Under the pieces are notes generated by a model that worked only from the letters and a program-made list of their open reading frames with translations, was not told the origin of the DNA and ran no database searches. The position numbers and the translations under genes were made by a program. From BOG-908 sp965198825 (GTDB lineage: Bacteria > Pseudomonadota > Alphaproteobacteria > Acetobacterales > Acetobacteraceae), in assembly GCA_965198825.1 (NCBI GenBank), contig CBDAQB010000001.1, positions 1,054,001 to 1,118,000 on the forward strand: 64,000 nt of DNA. Reading direction: 5' to 3'. This document shows, piece by piece, positions 35,167 through 44,201 of the stretch (position 1 is the first letter of the stretch; the number at the start of each line of letters is the position of its first letter).

Positions 35167-36675
35167 ATGACTGCGACAGCGTCTGAACCCGCCGCCGGCC
35201 AGGAATCCGTCATCGAGGGCCTCCATCTCTTCCCCGAGCGCACCCACACCGCGTTTCCCCAGGCCTATGCCGGCAAGAAGCCCATCGCCGTTATCGGCGC
35301 CGGCTTTTCCGGCACCATTGCCACCCTCCAGCTGCTCCGCCGCCTGCCTGACGACCAGCCCGTCCTTCTTTGCGAACGCTCCTCGGACTTCGCCCGCGGC
35401 ATGGCCTACTCTCCAGGCGACAACACGCACCTTTTGAATGTGCGCGCAGCGAACATGAGCGCCATTTCCGACGAGCGCATGCATTTCGAGGACTGGCTCC
35501 GCCAGCGCGCCGCCGCTACCGACGGCAAGCTCGACGGCCTCTTCGACACCGAAGCCGGCCTCTTCGCCTCGCGCGGCCTCTACGGCCAATATCTCCGTTC
35601 GATACTCGACCACGCCATGCGCCAGACCGCCGGCCACGCACAGCTTCGCCTTCTCCCCGACGAAATTAACGACGTTGAACCCATAGAAGGCGGCGGCTTC
35701 AATCTCGTCTGCGCCAGCGGCCAGAAACTCGAAGTCGCAGGCGTGGTCCTCGCTGTGGGCAACCTCCCGGCCGAAGAAGGCGACGATCCGCGCATCTGCT
35801 CGAACGCCTGGGATCCCAAGGCCTGGCGCGCACTGGACGACAGCCGCCCCATCATGATCGTCGGCACCGGCCTCACCATGATCGACCTTGCAGTCGGCAT
35901 CCGGCGCCGCGGTTTCAGCGGCACCATTTACGCCCTCTCGCGCGGCGGCCTGCTTCCCACGCGTCACACCGTCACTGCCACCTGGCCTACCCCGATGCTC
36001 ACCATCGCCGAAGAGCGTTCCATGCCGCTCCTCATGCGCCGCCTCCGCCAGGAAATCGCCGCTGCGGCCGAGCAGGGCGTGGACTGGCGCGCCGTCATCG
36101 ACAGCATGCGCCCCATCACCGCCAGCCTCTGGGTCCGCTTCTCGCTGGACGAACGCCGCCGCTTCCTGCGCCACATCCGCCGCTACTGGGACGTTCACCG
36201 CCACCGCATGGCTCCGCCCCACGCCGACATGGTCGAAACCATGATCGCCGACGGCTCCCTCAAGATTATCGCAGGCCGCATCAGCAGCATGGTGAAGGGC
36301 GAAAACTGCGTACGCGTCACCTACTGTCCGAAATCAGGCACCGAGCCTCAGGTGCTCGACGTCCAGCGCGTCATCAAGGCCTCAGGCCTCGAGCATATCT
36401 CCCGCACACGCGACCCCCTCATGCAGCGCCTTCTCGACCGCGGCTTGGTCCGCATGGACGCTCAAGGAATGGGCCTGGACGTCACGGACGGCCTCAACGC
36501 CATACGCGCCGACGGCGACCCCGCCCCACGCATCTGGGCGCTCGGCCCCATCGTGCGCGGCGTCTTCTGGGAATGCGTCGCTGTGCCCGACATTCGTGTC
36601 CAGGCCTCGCACCTCGCCGTCAGCGTCGTAGCCTGGCTCCGCGAGGATGCGCCGCGCTGGAGTTTTGCTATCTAG
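35167..36675 (+). CDS. FAD/NAD(P)-binding protein
   Basis: A 502-residue flavoprotein-like protein. The first Rossmann motif is KKPIAVIGAGFSGTIATLQL (about 37-56), and the family-typical motif GMAYSPGDNTHLLNVRAANM follows. A second dinucleotide motif, RPIMIVGTGLTMIDLAVGIR, lies near 235-255, then a C-terminal WALGPIVRGVFWECVAVPDI. This is the FAD-NAD(P)-binding group (HpaB/ornithine-oxygenase-like fold) whose substrates are mostly unknown. ATG 35167 follows a strong AAGGAGG. An Rrf2 regulator is transcribed away from it, so redox or iron control is plausible. A small cupin gene follows after 28 bases. Confidence 0.85.
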   Translation: MTATASEPAAGQESVIEGLHLFPERTHTAFPQAYAGKKPIAVIGAGFSGTIATLQLLRRLPDDQPVLLCERSSDFARGMAYSPGDNTHLLNVRAANMSAISDERMHFEDWLRQRAAATDGKLDGLFDTEAGLFASRGLYGQYLRSILDHAMRQTAGHAQLRLLPDEINDVEPIEGGGFNLVCASGQKLEVAGVVLAVGNLPAEEGDDPRICSNAWDPKAWRALDDSRPIMIVGTGLTMIDLAVGIRRRGFSGTIYALSRGGLLPTRHTVTATWPTPMLTIAEERSMPLLMRRLRQEIAAAAEQGVDWRAVIDSMRPITASLWVRFSLDERRRFLRHIRRYWDVHRHRMAPPHADMVETMIADGSLKIIAGRISSMVKGENCVRVTYCPKSGTEPQVLDVQRVIKASGLEHISRTRDPLMQRLLDRGLVRMDAQGMGLDVTDGLNAIRADGDPAPRIWALGPIVRGVFWECVAVPDIRVQASHLAVSVVAWLREDAPRWSFAI

Positions 36676-36703
36676 TCAGGAAGCATCTCAAGCGGAGATC
36701 TTC

Positions 36704-37018
36704 ATGACTCAGGTAGAATCTACCCTGTGGCCGCTGCACCCCGCAGCAGCCCCGCCACCCTTTGCCGGCGAAGGCGCCACACTTCGGCAGGTCCAAGTGC
36801 CTGCCGGAACAGTCGCCAATCGGCACAGCCATGCTCACGAACAATTCCTGATCGTCACCGCCGGCGCCGGAACCCTGCAGTGCGAGACGGGTGAAATCAC
36901 CCTCCAGCCAGGCGCCCTCATCCGCCTGGCAGCAGGCGCCTGGCACAGCGCCACCTTCGCCGAACCAACCGTCATCATAGAGGTCAACCTCAAAGAACCG
37001 CCCACCCACCAACCGTAG
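36704..37018 (+). CDS. Small cupin-domain protein
   Basis: A 104-residue single-cupin protein from ATG 36704, with GGAG 7 bases upstream. Motif 1 is GTVANRHSHAHEQFLIVTAG, with His residues and a Glu as metal ligands; motif 2 is PGALIRLAAGAWHSA, with the last His. A metal-binding, sugar- or small-molecule-related role is possible, but the function is unknown. It lies 28 bases after the FAD/NAD(P)-binding gene and is probably in the same transcript. Confidence 0.82.
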   Translation: MTQVESTLWPLHPAAAPPPFAGEGATLRQVQVPAGTVANRHSHAHEQFLIVTAGAGTLQCETGEITLQPGALIRLAAGAWHSATFAEPTVIIEVNLKEPPTHQP

Positions 37019-37089
37019 GGCGGGTAAGCCCTTGCACACCCGCCGGCTCAATGTTGCGAGCGCAATCCGGCTGCTCTGCGCGCAAACAA

Positions 37090-38490
37090 TCAAAAATGGA
37101 TCACCTGCCCATAAGCATCCAGAACCGCCTCATGCATCGTCTCGCTCACGGTAGGATGCGGAAACACCGTGTGCATCAGCTCAACCTCGGTCGTCTCCAA
37201 AGTCCGAGCAATGGCATACCCCTGAATCATCTCGGTCACTTCAGCGCCAATCAAATGCGCCCCTAACAGCGCCCCGCTTGTGGCGTCGAATACGACCTTC
37301 ACCATGCCTTCGGGCTCGCCCATGGCAATTGCCTTGCCGTTCCCGATGAACGGAAACCGCCCAACCCGAACCTCGTGCCCCTCCGATTTCGCACGCGCCT
37401 CAGTCAACCCGATGGAGGCAATTTGCGGCCGGCAATAGGTGCACCCAGGAATGTTCGTCCAGTCGATCGGATGAACATCCGGCACGCCGGCAATCTTCTC
37501 GACGCAAACGACGCCTTCATGGCTCGCCTTATGCGCAAGCCAGGGCGCCCCCGCCAGGTCGCCAATGGCATAGACACCAGGCTCGCCCGTTCTGCAGTAT
37601 TCGTCGATCACGACATGCGTCTTCTCGACTTTAATGGCGGTGCCTTCCAGCCCCAGATCCTCGACATTGCCGACGATGCCAGCCGCCGAAATCACCCTGT
37701 CCGCAGTGATCTCCTCCGTCTTGCCACCAGCCTCCACGGTCACCGTGATGTCGTCCATTCCCTTCCGTGCGCCCGTCACCCGCGCGCCTGTCAGGAACTT
37801 CATGCCCTGCTTCTCGAACGCCTTCTTGGCAAAGGCGCTGATTTCCTCGTCCTCAACAGGCAGGATACGGTCGAGCACTTCCACGACCGTCACCTCCGCG
37901 CCCATGTTGCGGAAAAAACTCGCGAACTCGATGCCGATAGCGCCCGATCCGATAACGAGCAGCCGCTTCGGCATCACCGTCGGCACCATCGCGTCCTTGT
38001 AGGACCAAATCAGCTTGCCATCGCTTTCCAACCCAGGAAGCTGCCGCGCGCGTGCACCCGTCGCCAGGATGATATGTTTCGAGGAAAGCTCAGCGACCTT
38101 GGCTTCCCCCTTGATGACGCTGACTTTCTCCGGCCCAGCCAAGCGCCCCTGACCATCGAAGACCGTCACCTTGTTCTTCTTCAGCAAATACCCGACGCCG
38201 GACGCCAACTGGTTCGCCACCGCGCGAGAGCGCTTCACCACCGCGGCCAGGTCGAAGCGAATATTATCCGCTGCGAAACCGAAATCGCCGAGATGTCCGA
38301 GCAGATGATTGATCTCTGATGTACGCAGCAAAGCCTTTGTCGGAATGCAGCCCCAGTTCAGACAAATGCCGCCAAGATGCTCCCGCTCTACCACCGCCGT
38401 CTTCATGCCGAGCTGCGCCGCCCGGATCGCCGCCACATATCCACCCGGCCCGCCACCGATCACGACAAGATCGAACGCCTGCTCAGCCAT
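37090..38490 (-). CDS. lpdA: Dihydrolipoyl dehydrogenase (E3)
   Basis: A 466-residue flavoenzyme that reoxidises dihydrolipoamide of the pyruvate and 2-oxoglutarate dehydrogenase complexes with NAD. The FAD motif is VVIGGGPGGYVAAIRAAQLG, and the redox disulfide is Cys43/Cys48 in GGICLNWGCIPTKAL. The NAD-binding motif is RLLVIGSGAIGIEFASFF, and the active-site His-Glu pair lies in MHTVFPHPTVSETMHEAV. It follows directly on the GNAT gene (stop TGA and start ATG adjoin) and lies downstream of the pdhABC genes on the same strand, so it is the E3 of that set. Confidence 0.96.
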   Translation of the reverse strand: MAEQAFDLVVIGGGPGGYVAAIRAAQLGMKTAVVEREHLGGICLNWGCIPTKALLRTSEINHLLGHLGDFGFAADNIRFDLAAVVKRSRAVANQLASGVGYLLKKNKVTVFDGQGRLAGPEKVSVIKGEAKVAELSSKHIILATGARARQLPGLESDGKLIWSYKDAMVPTVMPKRLLVIGSGAIGIEFASFFRNMGAEVTVVEVLDRILPVEDEEISAFAKKAFEKQGMKFLTGARVTGARKGMDDITVTVEAGGKTEEITADRVISAAGIVGNVEDLGLEGTAIKVEKTHVVIDEYCRTGEPGVYAIGDLAGAPWLAHKASHEGVVCVEKIAGVPDVHPIDWTNIPGCTYCRPQIASIGLTEARAKSEGHEVRVGRFPFIGNGKAIAMGEPEGMVKVVFDATSGALLGAHLIGAEVTEMIQGYAIARTLETTEVELMHTVFPHPTVSETMHEAVLDAYGQVIHF

Positions 38491-38976
38491 TCAGACTTCC
38501 TCTGCCAATGACTTGATCTTCTCGGCATTCAAACGCTGCACCGTCCAGTCGTTCATCCCGATCGCACCCATGGACCGGTAGAACTCGATGGCCGGCGCAT
38601 TCCAATCCAGCACGCTCCACTCCATCCGGCTGCACCCCGTCGCCACCGCTTGCCGCGCCAGTGCCCGAAAGAACGCTCGCCCTATGCCATGGCCGCGATG
38701 AACCGGCTCCACAAACACGTCCTCCACATAAAGCCCAGGCCGGCACGTGAAGGTATTGAAGCTGTAGAACCAGATGGCGATTCCGACGGCTTGGCCATCG
38801 ACCTCTGCCATTATGCAATGCGCGCTCGCATCCTCGCCAAAGAGGTGCTTGCGAAAATCTGCCTCCGTCGCCACGGCTTCGTTTGCCAGCATTTCATAAA
38901 CGGCTAGCGCATAGACGAGGCGGGCGATTTCTGGCGCATCGTCTGGCACTGCATCGCGGAGGAGGAAGGAAGTCAC
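38491..38976 (-). CDS. GNAT-family N-acetyltransferase
   Basis: About 161 residues with the GNAT fold. The N-terminal LLRDAVPDDAPEIARLVYAL is a typical first strand and helix, PGLYVEDVFVEPVHRGHGIG is motif A with the acetyl-CoA loop RGHGIG, and ATGCSRMEWSVLDWNAPAIE and FYRSMGAIGM complete it. It resembles spermidine/diamine or thialysine acetyltransferases. The start is GTG 38976 at the very edge of the palindromic repeat, without a Shine-Dalgarno; longer frames enter the repeat. It lies between pdhC and lpdA and is probably co-transcribed with lpdA. Confidence 0.85.
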   Translation of the reverse strand: MTSFLLRDAVPDDAPEIARLVYALAVYEMLANEAVATEADFRKHLFGEDASAHCIMAEVDGQAVGIAIWFYSFNTFTCRPGLYVEDVFVEPVHRGHGIGRAFFRALARQAVATGCSRMEWSVLDWNAPAIEFYRSMGAIGMNDWTVQRLNAEKIKSLAEEV

Positions 38977-38977
38977 A

Positions 38978-39106
38978 GGAAGGAAGTTCTTTTTAGAAAA
39001 AAAGAACCAAAAAACCTTTGCGACTGGGACCCGGGATCGTGGAGCGGCCCAGCCCAAACGTCGAAAAGTTTTTTGCTTCTTTTTTTCAAAAAAGAAGACC
39101 TTCCTT
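38978..39106 (+). repeat. Nested-palindrome element, copy 8 (whole), inside the pdh cluster
   Basis: The left arm is G-type with a small loss (GTTCTTTTTAGAAAAAAAGAAC) and the right arm C-type. The loop CGACTGGGACCCGGGATCGT is in the reference orientation. It lies between pdhC and the GNAT-lpdA pair, all on the minus strand, and overlaps the pdhC stop by about 2 bases. Confidence 0.9.
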
Positions 39107-40394
39107 ACAGCATCAAACTCAAAGGATCCTCAACGATAGCCTTGAACGCCGCCATCCACTCAGCAGCCAAGGCTCCGTCCACCACGCGATGATCCACCGA
39201 AAGCGTGCACGTCATCACTGTAGCGATCGCCAAGGCGCCCGCTTTCACAACCGCCCTCTGTTCGGCCGCGGCGACAGCAAGAATGGCTGCCTGTGGCGGA
39301 TTGATGATGGCGGCAAACTCGCGCACGCCATACATGCCCATGTTCGAGATCGAGAAGCTGCCGCCCTGGAACTCGTCCGGCTTCAGCTTTCCCGCACGCG
39401 CCCGCTCGATGAGTGCCTTGGATTCGACGCTGATCGCCGAGAGGCCTTTGCGATCCGCCTGACGAATGATCGGCGTAATCAGACCATCCGGGATGGAGAC
39501 GGCGACGGAGATATCCACGTCGTGATATTGGATGATCGCCTCATCGGTCCAGCTCGCATTGACCCTGGGGACACGGCGCAGCGTGACCGCGCACGCCTTG
39601 ATGAGCAGGTCATTGACCGAGAGTTTGAAGGCGCCGGGCCCATCCTTCGGCGACTTGGCGTTCAGGCTCGTGCGCAGCTTCAGCAGCTCGTCGAGTTCCA
39701 GATCCATGGTGACATAGAAATGGGGAATCGTCTGCTTGGCTTCGGTGAGCCGGCGTGCCGTGACACGCTTTACGCCGCTGATGGGCAGCTTGTCGTGCGG
39801 CGTCGTGATTTGCGCAGTCGGCGTGCTCGGTGGCCGTGCAGCCGAAACAGGCGGCTCGCTCAAGGGCGTTTTCACAACTGCAGGCGCCGGCGCTTCAGCC
39901 GGCTTGTGCGCGGACTCGATATCGGCGCGCACGATCCGCCCGTTTGGACCTGTGCCCTTGATCGCATTGAGGTCGATGCCGGCCTGCTTCGCCATCCGTC
40001 GTGCGAGCGGGGACGCAAAGATACGCTCGCTGTCCTGCGCGTGGCCGTTCGCTTGCGGGGCAGGGGCCGCAGACGGCGCCGCTGGCTGAGGCGCCGCTGG
40101 CGTCGCAGGCGTTGCGGACTTGGCCGCGGGAGGTGAGGCACCCGCTGTCTCGCCATCCTCGACGAGCACGGCGATGGGGTCGTTCACCTTCACACCCGCC
40201 GTTCCGTCCGGCACGAGTATCTTGCCGAGCACGCCTTCATCGACGGCCTCGACCTCCATCGTCGCCTTGTCCGTCTCGATCTCCGCAATCACATCGCCTG
40301 CGGTAATGCGGTCGCCTTCGTGCTTGAGCCAGCGCGCCAGAGTACCCTCCGTCATGGTGGGAGAGAGCGCAGGCATCAGGATGTTCGTTGCCAT
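39105..40394 (-). CDS. pdhC: Pyruvate dehydrogenase E2, dihydrolipoamide acetyltransferase
   Basis: A 429-residue E2 subunit. One N-terminal lipoyl domain carries Lys43 in ETDKATMEVEA, then an Ala/Pro linker (about 85-120). The peripheral-subunit-binding domain is FASPLARRMAKQAGIDLNAI, and the C-terminal catalytic domain begins near 205. The acetyltransferase His is in TLSVDHRVVDGAL. It transfers acetyl groups to CoA in the pyruvate dehydrogenase core. Its ATG overlaps the pdhB stop (TGATG), so translation is coupled. A palindromic repeat follows the stop. Confidence 0.96.
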   Translation of the reverse strand: MATNILMPALSPTMTEGTLARWLKHEGDRITAGDVIAEIETDKATMEVEAVDEGVLGKILVPDGTAGVKVNDPIAVLVEDGETAGASPPAAKSATPATPAAPQPAAPSAAPAPQANGHAQDSERIFASPLARRMAKQAGIDLNAIKGTGPNGRIVRADIESAHKPAEAPAPAVVKTPLSEPPVSAARPPSTPTAQITTPHDKLPISGVKRVTARRLTEAKQTIPHFYVTMDLELDELLKLRTSLNAKSPKDGPGAFKLSVNDLLIKACAVTLRRVPRVNASWTDEAIIQYHDVDISVAVSIPDGLITPIIRQADRKGLSAISVESKALIERARAGKLKPDEFQGGSFSISNMGMYGVREFAAIINPPQAAILAVAAAEQRAVVKAGALAIATVMTCTLSVDHRVVDGALAAEWMAAFKAIVEDPLSLML

Positions 40395-41746
40395 CAGACG
40401 ATCTTCCGCACGGCGTCAACGACCCACGTGGGCTGCGGCAACGCCAGCTTCTCGAGGTTGGCCGCGTAGGGCAGGGGAACATCCAAACCGGCGACGCGTA
40501 CCGGTGGCGCATCGAGGTAGTCGAAAGCCTGTTCGATCACCGTCATCGCCACCTCGGCGCCGATGCCCGCGTAGGGCCAGCCTTCCTCCACGGTCACAAG
40601 CCTGCTGGTGCGCTTGACGCTTTCCACCACGGTCGCCGTGTCGAGCGGCCGCAGCGTACGAAGGTTGATCACCTCCGCCTCGATGCCCTCCTCGTGCAGC
40701 GTCTGCGCAGCCTGCAAGGCAACACCGACCATGATGGAATAAGCAACGATCGTCACATGGGTGCCGGTGCGCTCGATCTTCGCCCGCCCGATCGGCAGGA
40801 TGAAATCGTCCGAAGTCGGGCACTCGAAACTCTGCCCGTAAAGGATTTCATTTTCGAGGAATACTACAGGGTTTGGATCACGAATGGCCGCCCGCAGCAA
40901 CCCCTTAGCGTCCGCCGCCGAATACGGCGCCAGAACCTTCAGGCCGGGACAATGTGCATACCAACTCGCGTAATCCTGGCTGTGCTGCGCCGCCACGCGC
41001 GAAGCAGCACCGTTCGGGCCACGGAACACGATAGGGCAGCCCATCTGCCCGCCAGACATATACAAGGTCTTCGCAGCCGAATTGATAATCTGGTCGATCG
41101 CCTGCATGGCGAAATTGAACGTCATGAATTCCACGATCGGCCGAAGACCATTCATCGCAGCACCCACAGCCATGCCGGTAAAACCATGCTCCGTGATCGG
41201 CATATCGACGATGCGGTCGGCACCGAACTCATCCAGCAAGCCCTGGCTGATCTTGTACGCACCCTGATACTGGGCAACTTCCTCGCCCATCAGGAACACG
41301 TTCGCATCGGTGCGCATTTCCGCGGCCATGGCATCACGCAGCGCCTCGCGCACTGTCGTGGCCTTGGTCGGTCCCCAGTCGCGCTCCGGCGCTACTTCTG
41401 CCTTCACCTCTGGCGCACGCACGGCCGCCGCCTGATCGGCGATCTCCTTCTCACCCTCGCCCTCGGCGGCGACTTTCGGCAAGGCGGGTGCCTCTGCAGC
41501 AGCGCCTTCGCCTGATAGCTCGGCAATAGGCGTATTCACCGCAACTCCGTCTGTGCCTTCATCCACCAGTATCTTTTCCAACCGGCCCTCATCGACCGCC
41601 TCGACTTCCATCGTCGCCTTGTCGGTCTCGATCTCCGCGATCACGTCGCCCGCATGGACCTCGTCGCCGATCTTCTTGAGCCAGCGAGCAAGCTTGCCCT
41701 CCGTCATCGTCGGTGAAAGCGCCGGCATCAGCACTTGCGTCGGCAT
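40394..41746 (-). CDS. pdhB: Pyruvate dehydrogenase E1 beta with N-terminal lipoyl domain
   Basis: A 450-residue E1 beta subunit. Residues 1-80 are a lipoyl domain with Lys43 in ETDKATMEVEA, the alphaproteobacterial form. A linker rich in Ala and Glu follows, then the transketolase pyrimidine-type domain starting ATTVREALRDAMAAEMRTDA and the C-terminal VEEGWPYAGIGAEVAMTVIE. It forms the thiamine-diphosphate E1 heterotetramer with pdhA. It lies 3 bases after the pdhA stop and overlaps the pdhC start by 1 base. The lipoyl-coding DNA is nearly identical to that of pdhC. Confidence 0.96.
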   Translation of the reverse strand: MPTQVLMPALSPTMTEGKLARWLKKIGDEVHAGDVIAEIETDKATMEVEAVDEGRLEKILVDEGTDGVAVNTPIAELSGEGAAAEAPALPKVAAEGEGEKEIADQAAAVRAPEVKAEVAPERDWGPTKATTVREALRDAMAAEMRTDANVFLMGEEVAQYQGAYKISQGLLDEFGADRIVDMPITEHGFTGMAVGAAMNGLRPIVEFMTFNFAMQAIDQIINSAAKTLYMSGGQMGCPIVFRGPNGAASRVAAQHSQDYASWYAHCPGLKVLAPYSAADAKGLLRAAIRDPNPVVFLENEILYGQSFECPTSDDFILPIGRAKIERTGTHVTIVAYSIMVGVALQAAQTLHEEGIEAEVINLRTLRPLDTATVVESVKRTSRLVTVEEGWPYAGIGAEVAMTVIEQAFDYLDAPPVRVAGLDVPLPYAANLEKLALPQPTWVVDAVRKIV

Positions 41747-41749
41747 GGA

Positions 41750-42709
41750 TCAGGCCTCCACCAGGATGTCGGTCCACAGCTCGGAAGCATCGGGCTCGGG
41801 GCTATTCTGCGCAAAGGTCGCCGCCTCGTTCACGATAGCCTTGATCTCGTCTTCCACAGCCTTGAGTGACGCCTCATCCACCCCGCTGGCAATCAGTGCC
41901 GCACGCGCGCTGGTGATCGGATCGTGATGCTCGCGCATCGCCTGAACCTCTTCGCGCGTCCGGTATTTCGCCGGATCGGACATCGAGTGACCGCGATACC
42001 GATAGGTTTTCATCTCGAGCAGATAAGGCCCGTTGCCGGTCCGGCAGTGCGCCAGCGCCGTCTCTGCCGCCTCATGCACAGCCGCCACATCCATGCCATC
42101 GACCTGCACGCCAGGAATGCCCCAGGGCGCGCCGTTTTGCGACAAATCGCGCGACGCGGAAGCCCGTTCGACGCTCGTCCCCATGCCGTATCGATTATTC
42201 TCGATCACGTAGACGCAGGGCAATTTCATCAGCGCCGATAAATTGAACGATTCGAAAACCTGCCCCTGGTTGCTCGCACCTTCGCCCATGTAAACGATCG
42301 CGACATGGCTGTTCTTGCGGTAGTGATTGCTGAAGGCGAGCCCCGTTCCCAGGCTCACCTGCGCGCCGACGATCCCGTGTCCGCCGAAGAAGTTCTTCTC
42401 CCGGCTGAACATGTGCATCGAGCCGCCTTTGCCGCGCGAATATCCCGTCGCCCGGCCAGTCAGCTCCGCCATCACCCCGCGCGGCTCCATGCCGGTCGCC
42501 AGCATATGGCCATGATCGCGGTAGGAGGTGATCACCTGATCGCCTTTTTCGAGCGCCATCTGCACGCCGACGACAACGGCTTCCTGCCCGATATACAGAT
42601 GGCAGAACCCGCCGATCAGCCCCATGCCGTAGAGCTGCCCGGCCTTCTCCTCGAAGCGCCGGATCAACAGCATGTCGCGCCAAGCCTGCCTCAGATCCAG
42701 TTCGGACAT
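41750..42709 (-). CDS. pdhA: Pyruvate dehydrogenase E1 alpha
   Basis: A 319-residue thiamine-diphosphate-dependent E1 alpha. The ThDP motif is GEGASNQGQVFESFNLSALM, MHMFSREKNFFGGHGIVGAQ is the substrate-side loop, and YRYRGHSMSDPAKYRTREEV is the phosphorylation-loop region. It decarboxylates pyruvate with pdhB. ATG 42709 follows a purine-rich GGGGAAAGAGGA. It is the first pdh gene of the minus-strand cluster and lies 51 bases after ftsB. Confidence 0.96.
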   Translation of the reverse strand: MSELDLRQAWRDMLLIRRFEEKAGQLYGMGLIGGFCHLYIGQEAVVVGVQMALEKGDQVITSYRDHGHMLATGMEPRGVMAELTGRATGYSRGKGGSMHMFSREKNFFGGHGIVGAQVSLGTGLAFSNHYRKNSHVAIVYMGEGASNQGQVFESFNLSALMKLPCVYVIENNRYGMGTSVERASASRDLSQNGAPWGIPGVQVDGMDVAAVHEAAETALAHCRTGNGPYLLEMKTYRYRGHSMSDPAKYRTREEVQAMREHHDPITSARAALIASGVDEASLKAVEDEIKAIVNEAATFAQNSPEPDASELWTDILVEA

Positions 42710-42760
42710 TCCTCTTTCCCCATGATGTCTTGGGCTTGGCAGCCGGCGGCAGTCGGATAA

Positions 42761-43087
42761 TCAGAAAAGCTTTTTCTGCCCGTAAGGCACCACGATGTCG
42801 TTCGGGTCTGCCAGGTTCAGCATGGCCCGCGAACGTTCATCGAGCGTGTCCGGATCGATATGGTTGTTGCGCAGCCCGGCAACACGCTTCTCCCAGGCAT
42901 CCCGCTCTGCTTCTGCCGCAACCCGCTCGGCCTGCGCGCCGACCAGTTGCTGCTGCCGCAGTGCATAAGTCTTCAATCCATGATCCCCGCGCGTGACGTT
43001 CCAGGCGCAATAGGCGGTGAAAGCCAGGAACAATGCGGGCGGAATGGCAGCAATAGCCTGGCGTTTGGCGGCGTGAACGAAACTCAT
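42761..43087 (-). CDS. ftsB: Septum formation initiator FtsB/DivIC family protein
   Basis: A 108-residue bitopic membrane protein. After a short cytoplasmic start there is one membrane helix (AIPPALFLAFTAYCAWNV, about 14-31). A coiled-coil segment follows (ALRQQQLVGAQAERVAAEAE, RDAWEKRVAGL), then the family ending DPDTLDERSRAMLNLADPND. FtsB links FtsL and FtsQ in the divisome. ATG 43087 has GGAG 6 bases upstream. It follows the TrpD2-like gene directly and precedes pdhA, a gene order common in alphaproteobacteria. Confidence 0.87.
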   Translation of the reverse strand: MSFVHAAKRQAIAAIPPALFLAFTAYCAWNVTRGDHGLKTYALRQQQLVGAQAERVAAEAERDAWEKRVAGLRNNHIDPDTLDERSRAMLNLADPNDIVVPYGQKKLF

Positions 43088-43089
43088 GG

Positions 43090-44112
43090 TCAACTCCGGA
43101 TCGGGTGCGGCGCGGCGCGTGTGGATAACATACCGTAGGTTACCGGCTTTGCCACAACGGAAGCGCGCGCCCGCCAGATCAGCCCAGCCTCCTCATCGCC
43201 TCCTGTCCCCATCGCCATCAAAGCCAGCGCGATCGTGCCGATGACACGCGCCTCGATCGCCGGATGCGAAATCTCGCCGTGCCAAACATCCTCGATCGCC
43301 GGCTCGGCCTCCGGCGCCTCAGCCGCGGTAAGCGCGGGCAACGACAGTGCAGTCCGCCCCTCGCCACGAACCCACAGATGCGCGGAGGTCGGCCGGAGCG
43401 GGTTTCGTTCCGCCTCGCCCCCGCCACCCTTCAGAACCAGAAGCCGCGGCCGCCCAAGCCGCTCGGCCGTCGCCAGGTGCGTTTCGATGTAGGGCGGATG
43501 GAACACCCCATCCACGCCCGCCGCCGCATCCGCCGGGTCGAGCAGACGCGCCACCGTGTTGATAGGCGACCGCAGCCCAAAAAGCCGCCGCAACCCCAGC
43601 AACTCCGCAATAGGCGGGCACAGGATCGCCACCGGCAAATAGGCAAAATTCCCCTCGTCGAGCTGCCGTCGAGCCTCGTCCGCATCGCCAGCCGGTGCTA
43701 AGCCGAGCCGCGACAGCGCGTGAGGCACCGTGGTCCCGCCCGAGAACTCGTTCGACCCATGCATCAGCACCCGCACGCCAGCCTGCGCGAGCGCCAGCGC
43801 CGCCAGCAGGAACCAGGGCGCTCCACGCGTCCGCCCCGCCCCGTACGATGGCCAGTCGAGATCGACGCCCGCTGAAGGCACCGCACACGCCGCATGCGCG
43901 CTCTCGACGAAGCCGGCGATTTCGTCCGGATCCTCGCCGCGGTAGCGCAGCAGCATCAGGAACGCCCCCACCTGCATCGGGTCCGGCGCTCCTTCGAGCA
44001 GCATCCCCATCGCATCGGCCGCTTCCACCCGTGTCAGCGCCCGCGACCGCCCCTGGCCACGCCCGAGGGTCGCGACGTGGACAGCGAAACGTGCGATCGA
44101 TTCCTCGGTCAT
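43090..44112 (-). CDS. Glycosyl transferase family protein (TrpD2/YbiB-like)
   Basis: A 340-residue protein with the nucleoside phosphorylase/anthranilate phosphoribosyltransferase-type fold. An N-terminal helical domain (SRALTRVEAADAMGMLLEGA, PDPMQVGAFLMLLRYRGEDP) precedes a domain with RVLMHGSNEFSGGTTVPHAL and RRLFGLRSPINTVARLLDPA. These match the TrpD2 (YbiB) group, which binds DNA in E. coli and lacks proven transferase activity. Its stop lies just before the ftsB start. The start is ATG 44112. The role in this organism is unknown. Confidence 0.8.
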   Translation of the reverse strand: MTEESIARFAVHVATLGRGQGRSRALTRVEAADAMGMLLEGAPDPMQVGAFLMLLRYRGEDPDEIAGFVESAHAACAVPSAGVDLDWPSYGAGRTRGAPWFLLAALALAQAGVRVLMHGSNEFSGGTTVPHALSRLGLAPAGDADEARRQLDEGNFAYLPVAILCPPIAELLGLRRLFGLRSPINTVARLLDPADAAAGVDGVFHPPYIETHLATAERLGRPRLLVLKGGGGEAERNPLRPTSAHLWVRGEGRTALSLPALTAAEAPEAEPAIEDVWHGEISHPAIEARVIGTIALALMAMGTGGDEEAGLIWRARASVVAKPVTYGMLSTRAAPHPIRS

Positions 44113-44201
44113 CGCTAAGGCATGTATGCGCGTCCGCGCCGGTTTACAGCCGCAAACCCTGCGGCTAGCGTCCGCGCCAAAATCGACCGAGGATCACCCG
44201 C

